Origin: Hymenopus coronatus
Lineage: Eukaryota > Arthropoda > Insecta > Mantodea > Hymenopodidae
Direction of reading: 5' to 3'
Assembly: GCA_030762935.1 (NCBI GenBank)
Contig: CM060900.1
Span: forward strand, 108,280,620 to 108,344,619
Length of the DNA: 64,000 bases
A program made the position numbers and the translations under genes. The notes beneath the pieces were generated by a model. That model worked only from the letters and a program-made list of their open reading frames with translations, was not told the DNA's origin and made no database searches. Below, piece by piece: positions 20,512-31,176 of this stretch (positions are counted from its first letter, which is position 1; the number at the start of each line of letters is the position of its first letter).

Positions 20512-22934
20512 CTTGCGACTAAAGCTTACGTATCTGGCCTATTACCTAACCAATGACTATTAATTTGAAATTTTCATTTGTTATAAACTGTTGAATATAT
20601 CAATCTAGCTTTCTTATTTCAAATCGCATTTTACAGAATTTAAGGAATAATCAGTTAAAATAAACTCGTAGAACTTGACTATTTCCGTTCAGTTTTTGGA
20701 TGGTCAATGAAGAAGGAGACAGCAGGTTAAAAATAAATTTAGTTACCGGTACAATTATTGTTTAAAATTAGCTATGTGGTTGTATTGCAAAGGATTTGCC
20801 ATCAAATGATAATGCTTTAAACAAGGATTTAAAATAAAAACAATGTTCAATATATACAATTCTTGACAGGAATACTGCTACATTTTTGTCAAGAACTTTA
20901 CATTTTGATCATTTCAAAGTCCCAAGCTGATTTTGTTATTCAGATCATATATTCTTCGCTGCCCTCTTGAAGATATGTTATTTTCCGGACTAAGTAGAAG
21001 GATATACATACTTCCTCGCCTGCGTTTTACTTCACAAAAACATTTCTTTGCCAATGGTTTATGTAGTTTTAGTTTAGATCGTTTGAGCCATTTGAAAAGA
21101 AGTAGCCGTTCCCTGTAGTTTATGCAATCGTCACTAGGTAGAAATAGACGATACATGCTATGCTCTATCTGCAAACACTACTAATGGATTTTGAAACTTT
21201 TTACCTTTTCAAATAGGCAAAATAAACCTTCGCTGAACACGCAAGTAAAACTTCTCATTAATAAAGTTTATATTGTTACGCCTGGTAGAACAAAAGCGAC
21301 AAACCCAATCGTGAATTGCTTAGTACTGCCATCTTGCAACCAAATAACATCACTCTGCACTAGCGGGAGTTTATAGAACTACTTGGTGCTTGTGTAAAAT
21401 AGCGCCGACATGCAGCAGATTTAAACGTGCCTAGTTCCAAACTATAAGTATGCGATTAAAATAACACTGTACTACAAAAGAATCTCTAGTGGTTTTAAAT
21501 GAATCAGCCTTTACCCAAACCTAAAAATCCTATTTAGATGTTTATATAACATAGATAATAAGTTGAGAAGGTATTGCATGCCAACAGAAATTCGATTGCG
21601 ATATTTCAGTGGAAATACATGGTTTACGTTCCCCTGAGGTTAAAAGAATTATTTTAGAAAGGTGTCCAGGCATGTGCTTCATGAACAGAAATATTCAAAA
21701 ACGAAAATTTGGTCAAATACCAAGCTTCATATTTAAGGTACATGTCCGAAGGATGTGACAACAGGATTTTTCAAAAATGCTCCCCCAAAACTCCCCCTTG
21801 CATGGAAATATTTTGATAAATTTGTTTGTTTTTGTAATGAATAATAATTTTAACGCCACTTTATGACATTTTCATAATAAATACAAAGAATTTACAATCC
21901 TTTTTGTAGGAATGTCCTTTGAGATCCTCTTCATTCTGAATGACCTTTGGGCAACTGGCAACAGAACAAAATTTGTTGAACAAAAATTATACATGTACGA
22001 GATATTCGCTGATTGGTTTCGGTTTTCCATTTTTACTTTCTCTAGCATAGATGTACGTATTTCGTATGTGGAGAAGTTATTGTACTCCACCCTAAACCTC
22101 AATACCGAGATTTCACAGGAGATATATGCCTTGAGGTTCCTTAATAAAAGCATTTATAGAAAAAAACTCCTGGGAGTTTTTTTTTTTTTTTTTTTTGGTA
22201 GTGTTTAACGCCCGCTTTAACTACTAATGGCATGGCAGGCGGTGACACTGATGATGGAGCACCCGTGGAATGCGATGGCAGGGGAAACCGGAGTACCCGG
22301 AGAAAACCCGCCCCAGCGCCGTCTTGTCCACCACAAATCTCACATGCAGTCGCTTGGGATCGAACCCCGGCCGTCTAGCTGAGAGTCGAGTGGTCCAACC
22401 ACTCGGCCACGGCGGGGCCACCTCCTGGGAGTTTATGTGTATGTAAGTGTGTACAACATAACTCAGAAATGCAAATGAGGAGTATAAGATAGGTATCCTC
22501 CAAGGATGCGACGCGAAGATTTTCAGCAAAATACCCCCCCCCCCCAAAGAAAACTATTCCTGGAACATCTTTCAAAATTTTCTATTTTCCAAAAAAAAAA
22601 ATTGTATTAATCTCGGTTAAAACGTCGTATACTTGGGAGGTCTGCATGGTAAATAAAATGTATATCTTTAATTTTTGGATGTAACCTCTGAAGTGCATAA
22701 TTGGTAAACCGTAGGATATATACTAAAACTTACTACACAAAAATGCAGATCACGTTAAAACACACAGTTTGTCATATAAGGTTTAAGTGTGTATAATTTG
22801 GTTTTTGTATGGCCTATCATTTCCAAGATATTCCCCGTTATTACAGTCGATTTTTGAAATATTTAAGAATAGAAGGGCCGTGGTGCCGAAATGTCCCCTT
22901 ATGAACTTTTAACTTATGCTCTGACCAAAGCATA
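20512..22934. repeat. Noncoding repeat unit P with arm, fifth unit (P3), copy 1
   Basis: Close paralogue of the unit at 15,050, offset 5,464. It holds a SINE in its arm (22,180-22,421). From about 21,082 rightwards its sequence continues as copy 2's 53,218 onward. Confidence 0.7.
22180..22421 (-). mobile_element. tRNA-derived SINE, near full length, copy 1
   Basis: The minus strand begins GCCCCGCCGTGGCCGAGTGG (A box TGGCCGAGTGG), then GGGGTTCGATCCC (B box). The body contains GGGTTTTCTCCGGGTACTCC and the 3' end reads GGGCGTTAAACACTACC plus poly-A (poly-T on the plus strand). CTCCTGGGAGTTT flanks it at 22,167-22,179 and 22,422-22,434 as a target-site duplication. The empty site is seen in paralogous arms at 13,799 and 16,706 (CTCCTGGGG). 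This is the cleanest copy of the family. Confidence 0.9.
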
Positions 22935-23690
22935 AGTCGGATTCACTTGCTAATACGTGACTTATTGATTATAAGGAACATTAACCACCTATATTTGCAT
23001 ATGGGAGAAGACATATTAAATGCATTCCTGAAATTTGCGAAAAGTAGTAGCATTCCAATCTCTAAACTGGTTGCAATAACAACGCCTTCAACGACTGGAA
23101 ATATTAATGAGTTTCTTGCTGTTTGCGCTCAAAATGAATCATTTCCAAAATGTCTTTCTTATCACTGCATTGTCCACCAGGAAGCTTTATGCGCAAAGGT
23201 TATGAACCTCAACCGTGTCATGAAAATCGTAACTCGTGAAGTAAATCAATCAGATCATGCTCTACAGGTCACCGATTGCTCCAAAATCTTTTTATTCTGA
23301 GCATGGTGTCATAATTCTTCATGCTGACATAAGATAGCTTAGTAGGGGGAAAACTCTGAGATAATTCTTCAGTCTTCTGGATGAGATATGAGTTTTTCTG
23401 AAATCATCGCCCGGACAATATTGCCAATAATTTGATGAGATACCATGGCTCCTTGAATTAGGTATCTGTGCAGATATCACCTCAAAATTAAATGAACTGC
23501 ACCTCAAAATGCGAGGGAAAAATCGCAACATTTCAGTCATGATAAGTACTGAAACACTTTCTGAACGAAAGGGAATTTATGGATTGCACATTTAAAAAGA
23601 AATTCCCTATCCCACTTTGCAACTTTGAAAGCAGTTATGGAAACCGTAATTATCGGCGAATGTGATGGTCTATCTTTTGCTCAGCATCTT
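22935..23690 (+). pseudogene. Decayed hAT-like transposase (ZBED5/GTF2IRD2-type), second fragment, copy 1
   Basis: The 117-codon frame from 22,947 reads MGEDILNAFLKFAKSSSIPI, then SKLVAITTPSTTGNINEFLA, KCLSYHCIVHQEALCAKVMN, LNRVMKIVTREVN. The C-x-x-H motif (YHCIVH) is intact and this stretch is longer than in the 14.3 kb paralogue. Beyond codon 117 stops accumulate, and the RWLSRG region (about 23,325-23,360) is degenerate. The 5' end of the LINE starts about where this relic fades. Confidence 0.72.
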
Positions 23691-23844
23691 GAGCGCAACC
23701 TAATACACCACTTTGGTTTCTGCTTCGCCTAAACGGGAGGCTAGGGGCGAGCCTGCTATATGCCCATGTGTAGCCCTGTCACCACAGTATGGTTACCCCT
23801 GGTTGGGCTCCGTGGCCTGTGGGATGAATATCTTGCTCATTTTT

Positions 23845-24130
23845 ATGGCACCAAATAAAAAATTTATTAAATTTGGGAATGATGTAGGAAAAGAATTAGC
23901 TGGGTCTTGCGGTCCTCACTACTTGAATGTTAATCGGACAGAGAACTGTGGAAAGGTCACCACGGTCAGTCCGTTCACATCCAAAAAGGGCTTGACAACA
24001 TTGCTGGTTCTGTTAAGTCGTGCATAAAGACTCAAAACGGCACGCTTCTTGTAGAGGGATATTCAGCATCATAGGCGGCGAAATTACTAAAGGCCACTAT
24101 GTTAGGCAGCTATCCTGTGAAGTTCGAGGT

Positions 24131-24179
<49 letters not shown>

Positions 24180-25380
24180 ATTTTCTTTTAAATACGGTAC
24201 CGGAGTCTGATCAGGACTCCGGCACTGTATACTCTACTTTAATTTACCTTTTTTTTTTGTTTTACCTTGTTTTTCTGTATTATTAATGGATTGCTGTTTT
24301 TTTACTGTTACAACAAACACATAACACCCATGCCCAAGGCGGGCCTCGAACCCACGATCCCCAGCGCTACGAAGCACCAAAGCGGGACGCCATGGCGAGC
24401 GCGGCCATGGGGACCGGCACCTTGGACGGTCTATCGAATGAGGAGATAAAGGAGAATCTTGCCGAACAAGGTGTAAACATCTGTGTACCGGGTTCAACGG
24501 AGAGTGAATAGTGAATTCGTGCCTACTCTTACCCGGTTCCTCACATTTGATCGGGCAGAGCTCCCTCAGGGGATTAGGGCAGGTTACGAGGCCATCGAAG
24601 TGAGGCCCTACGTTCCGAACGCACTAAGATGCTATAAATGTCAACGCTTTGGGCACACGAGCGAGTTTTGTTGTGGTCGGTCTACTTGTGTAAAATATGG
24701 AGAAGTCCAAAATGGCGGCAATTTCACCTCACATCCATCTTGTGTTAACTGCGGCAGAGAAAATCCATCTAGCGGTCCGATATCTATAGTGCAGTGTAGT
24801 CAACCCGGTATCCAGGAGGGAAATCGCAACTCAGACCTGCAATATGAACGGGGCCACAATTACTGACAAGATCCTTGTAGCCAGGCCGCTACCTAAGCCG
24901 TCCGTCACTATGTCTAAATCCGCCTCAACATCTTTAAAATCCGCCAACGTAAGGAGCAGCCCGGAACGTTTATTACCTAGACCTTCGACTCAGGAGACTA
25001 GACTGGCAAACCTGTCACAATTTCTGCATTAGCGCTTAAGTTTAAGACCAGTTATGTCTTCTCGGACTTCTTAAAATCAAGTGCAAAGACCACATCCAAT
25101 ACACCTAAGGGAAGGACCAGTCCACGTCATTCTCCACGTAGATCCTCTTCTGAGGTATCTTCTGGGGGAAGCCCTGATCGATAACGACCGTCTTCGCTGA
25201 TCAGTACCTCAAATCGGTTCGACGTTCTTGAACCGAAATTTTCTACTGGGAAGGGGACCTCCCCCGTGGAGGAGATAGAATAGGAGAATGCTGCCGCCAC
25301 TTCCAAACGGACGGTGCGTAAGCGACAGGATCGTGCTCCTGAGAGAAGCATTAGTCCGACAGCAAAGAAGAATATGTTAA
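23845..25380 (+). pseudogene. LINE ORF1 (zinc-knuckle RNA-binding protein), broken, copy 1
   Basis: Starts MAPNKKFIKFGNDVGKELAG. A single-base frameshift follows near KKGL, since the other frame continues DNIAGSVKSCIKTQNGTLLVE. A SINE then splits the gene at 24,132-24,419. The frame resumes LDGLSNEEIKENLAEQGV and reaches the nucleic-acid-binding knuckle CYKCQRFGHTSEFC (C-x2-C-x4-H-x4-C, about 24,630-24,672). The second knuckle is degraded (CVKYGE, Cys replaced by Tyr) and a third begins CVNCG. ORF1 of such LINEs coats the element RNA. Frameshifts, stops and the insertion rule out function. Confidence 0.78.
24132..24419 (-). mobile_element. SINE family B inserted in LINE ORF1, copy 1
   Basis: Read on the minus strand: TGCCGGTCCCCATGGCCGCG, then GCTTTGGTGCTTCGTAGCGC, GTGGGTTCGAGGCCC (B box), an A-rich body, a near-palindromic 3' segment (GCCGGAGTCCTGATCAGACT then CCGG), and a poly-A of about 44 bases (poly-T at 24,132-24,175). 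A diverged relative lies at 35,910. I could not identify a clean target-site duplication here; compared with the second LINE's ORF1, a few codons at the site are missing. Confidence 0.78.
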
Positions 25381-25446
25381 ACCAACCAGCATAGCCGAAT
25401 ATGCAGAAACACCTTTCTATTTAGTACTTAACCCATAATATCAACA

Positions 25447-26560
25447 ATGGCTATCCTACAGTGGAACATTTGCGGAATTAGACCACATCGATCAGAGCTT
25501 TAATTATTGATCCATCAGAATCAGCCTTTGGTCGTATGCTTACAGGAGGCGAAGCTGCGTCCAAAGGACACTGTTACCATCGGGCAGTGCTCCTCCGTAC
25601 GGTGTGATTTATTACCAGAGGAGGGTGTTGCCGCTCATGGGGGCACTATGATGCTAATCAAGGATGATATCTCCGCCGAGTCCGTTCCTTTACAATCTGA
25701 TATCCAGTCAGTTGCTGTAGTATAGCGCATCCCTTCTGCAGCTAAACAGTTTGTAGCACCGGAGAGCCCACTTTACTTTTTGACGCATTTAATACTTTTT
25801 CCCACCTGGATATTGCAGTCTGTTCACCACAATTAGCAGTTTCTTTATGCTGAAATATCATCTCTGATTTACATTTTAGTGACCACTTTGCCTGTATCAT
25901 TCGTCCCTTAACGCTTGAAGTATATTCTACAAGTTTACCTAGATGGCGTTTAGATCAAGCCAACTGGAACCTATACTCACGTCTAGCTGTTTTTACCCAT
26001 GGCGAGCAAGCAGCTGTGGATCAATTAGTCGACCATCTCACAGAGACAATTCTTTCTACTACTGCTGAGCAGTGTATTCCGCGCCCTACTTGTCAACCCC
26101 GTCGTAATCTAGTGTCATTTTGGTCAGAGGAATGCCGGACTGCCATTAGTGCACACAGACGTGCTTTCCAGGTTTTCTAGCGTCAACCTACAATGGATAA
26201 CCTGATACACTACAAGAAGATGTCTGCCAACTCTAGACGGGTTATTAAGGATAGCAAAAAGATATCTTGGAATAATTTCGTAGCTTCCTTTAATCGACAT
26301 ACAGCTTCCTCTGTCGTATGGGATAAGTTGAGGCCTGTGGCCGGATAATCAACCCATATGCCAATTGCGGGCCTAAAAACGGCAGCGGGTGCTGTTGTTG
26401 ATAACTTTGACGTGGCTAACATTTTGGGCAGTGCTTTCGGTCGTGTTTTAGCTCCGACAAATTATACTCCCAAGTTTCTTGCAGTTAAGCCTCAAGTGGA
26501 ATCTCAGGGTTTCTCCTTCCGTTCAAGAGAGCTTGAGGACTATAATCGGCTCTTCACCAA
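25447..26560 (+). pseudogene. LINE ORF2, APE endonuclease and linker, broken, copy 1
   Basis: ATG at 25,447 gives MAILQWNICGIRPHRSEL, a stop, then LLIHQNQPLVVCLQEAKLRP. WN and CLQE are APE-nuclease motifs, and Glu of the QE pair binds metal. GVAAHGGTMMLIKDD follows. After frame changes the terminal nuclease motif SDHF is seen (about 25,877-25,888). The linker then reads VSFWSEECRTAISAHRRAFQ, a stop (TAG at 26,179-26,181), MSANSRRVIKDSKKISW and NNFVASFNRHTASSVVWDKL. It breaks off at EDYNRLFT, where RT should begin. Endonuclease activity would nick target DNA in a live element; this copy is dead. Confidence 0.78.
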
Positions 26561-26561
26561 C

Positions 26562-27590
26562 AGAGCTTAACGTGCCGGACTTCGGGACAGAGGGTTGGCG
26601 GAATCGCAAGAGTTTCCGGGCTTTAGAAAAGGACACCTTCTTTTTCACACGGATCTCCTGGATCGCCTTCTCCTCTGTAAAACGGGGACATTCGCGGGAA
26701 CTGGATGAATGTTCACCGTCGCAATTCACGCAGGATGGGCCTTTACTACATACACCATCGTGGGATAGGTCACCTCCGTTCGCACAGGTAGATTCGCCGT
26801 TACAAAAATCACGCGTGTGGCCAAAACGTTGACATTTATAGCATCTGAGCGGATTGGGTATATAAGGCCTAACCTCGATAGCTTCGTACACCGTCTTAAT
26901 CTTTTGTGGCAGATCTATCCGATCAAAATAAGGAACAGGGTACTAGTAGGCATGAATCCCCTTTGACTTTACGCTGAACCCGATAGACTGATGTTACACC
27001 TTGATCCGCCATATTCTCTTGAATCTCCTCGGTGCTTAAACCGTCAAGAGCGCGGGTGGTGATCACAACGCGTGAGGAGTTTTGTGTGCTTCGACATTCA
27101 CGGGGCAGCTGGCTAACATTTTGGCCTTAATTATATGGGCAGCCTGGGAGGCGAAGAATGCTTCAACCAGCAGCGTGCCGTTACGGGCTTTAATGTAAGG
27201 CTTAACAGGGCCAGCTATGGCATCAAGACCCTTTTGAATGGCAAAAGGGCTGACCATAGAAAACTTTCTCCCTTCCTCTGTTCCATTAACAGCCAAGTAG
27301 CGAAGACCACAGGACTCGACTACTTCTTTTCCTAAATTAACATAAGTAGAGGTTTTGGTTTTGGGTGCTATAAAGACAGAAATAAATTCATCCCCCAGTG
27401 CTCTTCACCCACCACGGGGCCCAACATGGGGTCGCCCCACTCGGGTGACAGGGGATATAGCGGGCGCGCCGTCCCTCTCTCCCTGGAGTTTAGTATAATA
27501 CCTAGTCTTGGCCGATTGACTAGGGGTGGGTTAGTCCCTAGCCTCCCGTTTAGGCGAAGCAGAAACTAAAGTGGTGCATTAGGTTGCGTA
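26562..27590 (-). pseudogene. Inverted 5' end of a second LINE (5' UTR and ORF1), copy 1
   Basis: Reading leftward from 27,590, the 5' UTR matches that at 23,693 in opposite orientation (CGCAACCTAATGCACCACTT). ORF1 follows: MAVNGTEEGRKFSMVSPF, ARNGTLLVEAFFASQAAHII, LDGLSTEEIQENMADQGV, a knuckle CYKCQRFGHTRDFC, CVNCDGEHSSSSRECPR, and FSKARKLLRFRQPSVPKSGT. It ends at about 26,562 against the first LINE's ORF2. It is a sister copy, not identical to the plus-strand ORF1. An intact 5' end with a missing 3' end is the reverse of ordinary LINE truncation. Confidence 0.8.
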
Positions 27591-27600
27591 CCCTCCCCAG

Positions 27601-28500
27601 TTACTGAAGAACAGAAGCCCAGGCTGAGATATGCAACCCCCAAGAGAGAGCGGGTGCACCCACCTTGGTTACGTGCTGCCTCCCAAGTCGACGATGTTGG
27701 CATTCGGGAAGTGTATGACGCCTTCGTGTAGTATCCGTGCTTATTTTTTTAGAATGTTTATCCTCTTACAGTAACCGAATTTGTATATACACCGATGGGA
27801 GTAAATGTACCGACGGTGTTGGATGTGCCTTTGTAACTGGAACCGAACCACATACTTTCGGTTTGCCTAGTCACACATCAGTTTATACTGCAGACCTGTA
27901 TGCTATTTATCGAGACATTCAGTACGTTTGGGTAACTGCCTTATTCTGAGTAATTCGCTTAGCGCACTTCAGAGCGTTCGTGAGCTGTACAGCTACCATC
28001 CTTTAGTGCAGCACATTCAGGATGCCCTCCATATTTTACATGCTGCTGGCGTGGATGTGGATCTCGCATGGCTTCCTGGATAGATTAGCTTGGCAGGCAA
28101 TGAATTAGCGGATGAGGCGGCAAAGTCAGCAACCACGGAGCCCAGTGTCAGCATTACTTGTTCAACAGCCGAGGATTTTAGACTTAATTTTTGGACAGAG
28201 GTGTTTTCGCTCTAGCATGCAGAGTGGTCTGCTCTCCGTAACAACAAGCTAAGGCTCTTCCGGTACCCGGGTTAACTTCCTCACGCTCTTCTCGTCGTGA
28301 GGAAGTGGTTTTGGCTCGTATCCGTATCGGTCACTGTTTTTTTTACGCACAGTTATATTTTTAAGAACGATCTTGCTGCTATCTGCCCGCTTTGTACGCA
28401 GGCATTATCGGTCCGTCATGTGTTTTCCTCTGGCAGACATACGCTCCTCTCTGCACTTGCCTCACATACTCGCAGAGGTTTTGGCTACGTTATATAACTT
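27601..28500 (+). pseudogene. LINE ORF2 C-terminal part: RNase H and Cys-rich tail, copy 1
   Basis: A pre-RNase H linker (VHPPWLRAASQVDDVGI) leads to NRICIYTDGSKCTDGVGCAF, where YTDGSK holds the first catalytic Asp. The segment containing the second acidic residue reads YTADLYAIYRDIQYV, so the usual Glu is Asp. Fourteen bases present in copy 2 are missing after QYV. Later come VDLAWLPG and LAGNELADEAAKSA (third acidic region), then LARIRIGH-type sequence, and CPLCTQALSVRHV, the C-terminal Cys-His motif of I/Jockey ORF2 proteins. Stops and shifts are frequent. Confidence 0.78.
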
Positions 28501-28852
28501 TTTATCCCGTTTGAATTTTAAACTAAGAATTTAAGATTTTATTTGTATTTCCCATTACAGCTATTGCTGGGCCGGTAACTGTTCTTAGAAATTCTTTTAA
28601 ACTTTTAATTTCCTTTATATTTTTATTGCCTGTTTTAGTAAGGCAGTTTTAGCTTTTTATTCCTTTTTGTCTGTTTTGTTTTACTGGTTTAGTTCACTCG
28701 TTTACCCTCTGTTTTCCCCAGGTTGGTTTTCTTTTATATTGGGTTTTAGTTCTTTTAGCCATTATTTTATTAATTGATTTTGTTTTTGTTTCCGGCACGT
28801 TTGTTTTTCGGAGGGCACTGATAATCTCGAAGTTGAGCACCCTTAAACGCCA

Positions 28853-28853
28853 C

Positions 28854-28887
<34 letters not shown>

Positions 28888-28888
28888 T
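28853..28888. repeat. (ATC)n LINE tail, copy 1 (with 60,976-61,013)
   Basis: About 12 ATC units directly follow CACCCTTAAACGCCACTC, the apparent LINE 3' end. A triplet tail is usual for I-type elements. Copy 2 has one extra unit or so. Confidence 0.85.
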
Positions 28889-30588
28889 TGAATTTGGAAA
28901 TGTATCGAACTGTGATATCTAATTTCCTGTAAGTATTTTTCCGCTGTAATGCCTACTTTAAACTAATTTAATGACAACAAATTTGAGGGATCATACGCAC
29001 ATGAGTCATGGCTATCAGAGTTTTCACCCCGAGATTCACCTTCCTACTACTAGATCACCACATCAGTGAATGACTCATCTCATGAAATATATTACCTTCA
29101 TCCTTTCTCCCGCTATGAGCTTAAAACAGTAGTTCATCTAAAGAATAATGGAATTCTGCGACTGACAAAATTGTAACATTGTACCATTCATTTTTAAATA
29201 AAATTAATTCATTCTTTATGAAAACAAAAACAAACAAAAAAAAACTCGATTTCATTAATTTAAAAAAAACCCTCAATCCTACGTGTTTTGAAGTTTCGAT
29301 GCAATATGAATTTCACCCTATACTTAGCAACAACACTAGCTTATTTTATCAGCGACCTAACATTAACCCACCGCAAAATTAGTATTGCTTGACCATTGTA
29401 GTTAGTGATGGGAGTATTCGATTGCAAAATATCGATATATTCGATTCTTGGATGTTCTCGAGATGTTCTAGAATTCTGAAAGGTGTATTCGAATCCTTCA
29501 CTCGGATGTGTTCTCGTTTGAAAATGTCCTGATTGCGGTATTCGAATACTGCACTCAAGTTTCGGTTAGCTGCATGTGCACCGAACAGAATCGAGATCTC
29601 GTCTCGAGAGTAGCTTTACCTAAAACTGATTGGTGCTCTTGCTTCAAGGTCATTCATAATCATGATACATTGCGAGAGGAGCAGAGGGGAGAGCACGCAG
29701 ATAAACATCCTTCAAAATAATCACCTGGCCAGCATGCAACATGAGAATATGTTATCAATTAAATCCTTGAGCTTCTTACCGTCCCAAAGCTAACGAACGA
29801 TACCCATACAATTGTTTCAAATACGTGATCATATTTTAACTGTATATCTTGTTGTAATGGAATGTACAGTGTACGATGGGTTAGCGCAGCGAATGAACAG
29901 TATTAGAAATTGGAACTAAATTCATATGTAACGCTTGCATAGTAAAGATTTTCAAGAACTGTATACAACATGGATCTCACATAATTGTACATAATATCCT
30001 GTTAATATGAGCTTATCAATGAAAATAATGCATTATTATCTAAATCTTAAGTAATAATATTTAACATGAATTATTATGCAATGGTCAATAATAACAATTT
30101 GTTTCTTATACTATCTCTAATACACTTTAGTAGCTGCCAACTGTCCAATTCAACAATTATAATATATATGCTTCAATAGATGAATAAAATCAGTCAGTTT
30201 GAATGCATGCCAATAAAGGCCCCCAACAAGATGCCTTCAGATATATTTCAAGAGTAAGATATATTTTAACCAACGCTTCTCTTGCTGACCCATGAAAAAT
30301 CCATTTTATTTTGCAAAGGAATTGTTGGATTTTAAAGGACCTACGGAATTATAAGGTTTAAACTTTCCATTAAGACTTACTAAGGAGCATGTAAGCACGC
30401 GATGACTGTATCAAATAAGAATTTAACACGTTCGTGCTTAAATACTGCCCTAAAATAATATGATAACCTCTCTTTATTCAAATGAACTGTTTTCCTGTCA
30501 TCATTAGCTTTAGAATCCTTGCAGCATAGCGTCCACACATCATACACAGCAAAACAACGATTTATTCTGTCCTTGAGTCTTCTCAACT
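28889..30588. other. No gene seen, copy 1 (with 61,014-62,695 in copy 2)
   Basis: AT-rich sequence. At 29,408-29,600, TAGTGATGGGAGTATTCGAT begins a stretch of repeated ATTCGAAT/ATCGATAT words that looks like one end of a hAT-type miniature element. I cannot place the other end. The rest shows no conserved frame. Confidence 0.45.
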
Positions 30589-30720
30589 CAGAGGTTCCGG
30601 GTTTGATTCCCAGCTGGGGCAGGGAATTTTTCTTTAACCAGAATCATTCTATTACCCACAATGTGAATGTGAGAGTGAATGTGTGAGTGTGTTTTATAAT
30701 AGTTTAAAACTGAAGAAAAA
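30589..30720 (+). mobile_element. Possible decayed SINE with B box, copy 1 (with 62,705-62,835)
   Basis: GAGGTTCCGGGTTTGATTCCCAGC carries a good B box, followed by CTGGGGCAGGGAATTTTTC and a GTGAATGTGTGAGTGTG tract. The A box region upstream is unclear and no target-site duplication is seen. Confidence 0.35.
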
Positions 30721-30828
30721 GAAAACAGATCCTACAGTACAGTGAGAAAAACACCAGGAGCTGTTTTTCAAGTCCAAGCCACGATATAACCATACAAGTT
30801 AAATGGGGCTATAAAATGGGGGAACAAA

Positions 30829-30990
30829 TTCTGATGTGTTCCTTTCACATGACTTTCTCTACCTGCTCTGCAAACAAATTTTTCTTACCAAACATTATTG
30901 TTTAATTACTCCATGCTAATCGAGATAAATGTTAGCAGAATAGTATTATTACTTAGTTCCTTATAGACAGAAGGGAGAGTCAAATGTTCT
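30829..30990. repeat. Left arm of diverged inverted repeat
   Basis: CTGATGTGTTCCTTTCACAT and CATGCTAATCGAGATAAATG recur in reverse complement at 33,030-33,180 (CTGATGTGTTCCGTTCACAT, CATGCTAATCGAGAAAAAAT). Copy 2 has this arm (about 62,954-63,115) but not the right arm. The pair therefore straddles the duplication junction. Confidence 0.65.
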
Positions 30991-31176
30991 AAAAGCTAAT
31001 CCAATCAATTTTTATTATAGAACACACTTTAATTTTCAATTTCATTTCCAATAATATTTTACGTTTTCCAAAGCAGCTGTTCATTAAATATGTTGTGGTC
31101 TTAAAATATTAACTAAAGGGTAAGTATTTTCTGTTATCACAAATGAGCATGTTTAAATGGGCCTTTCTATTCATCG

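Larger units (their letters stand above)
23693..28888 (+). mobile_element. Composite dead LINE (I/Jockey-type, APE and RNase H domains), copy 1
   Basis: In order: 5' UTR from about 23,693 (CGCAACCTAAT); ORF1 remnant from ATG 23,845; a SINE insertion at 24,132; zinc-knuckle part of ORF1; APE endonuclease from 25,447; ORF2 linker up to about 26,560; a minus-strand second LINE 5' end (26,562-27,590); plus-strand RNase H and C-terminal zinc motif (27,601-28,500); 3' UTR ending in (ATC)n at 28,853-28,888. The central RT domain is missing altogether. An APE endonuclease, an RNase H and a Cys-rich C-terminus together point to the I/Jockey group. Confidence 0.8.

Noticed and set aside
22224..22575. 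Minus-strand frames with WPSGWTTRLS and GGGRAVAEWLDHST-like sequence (also 54,354-54,702).
   Set aside because: These are translations of the SINE head and body and commonly appear in automated predictions as false proteins.
27135..27335. Plus-strand frame over the inverted LINE ORF1 (also 59,244-59,444).
   Set aside because: It is the antisense shadow of the minus-strand ORF1, which shows the real protein motifs.
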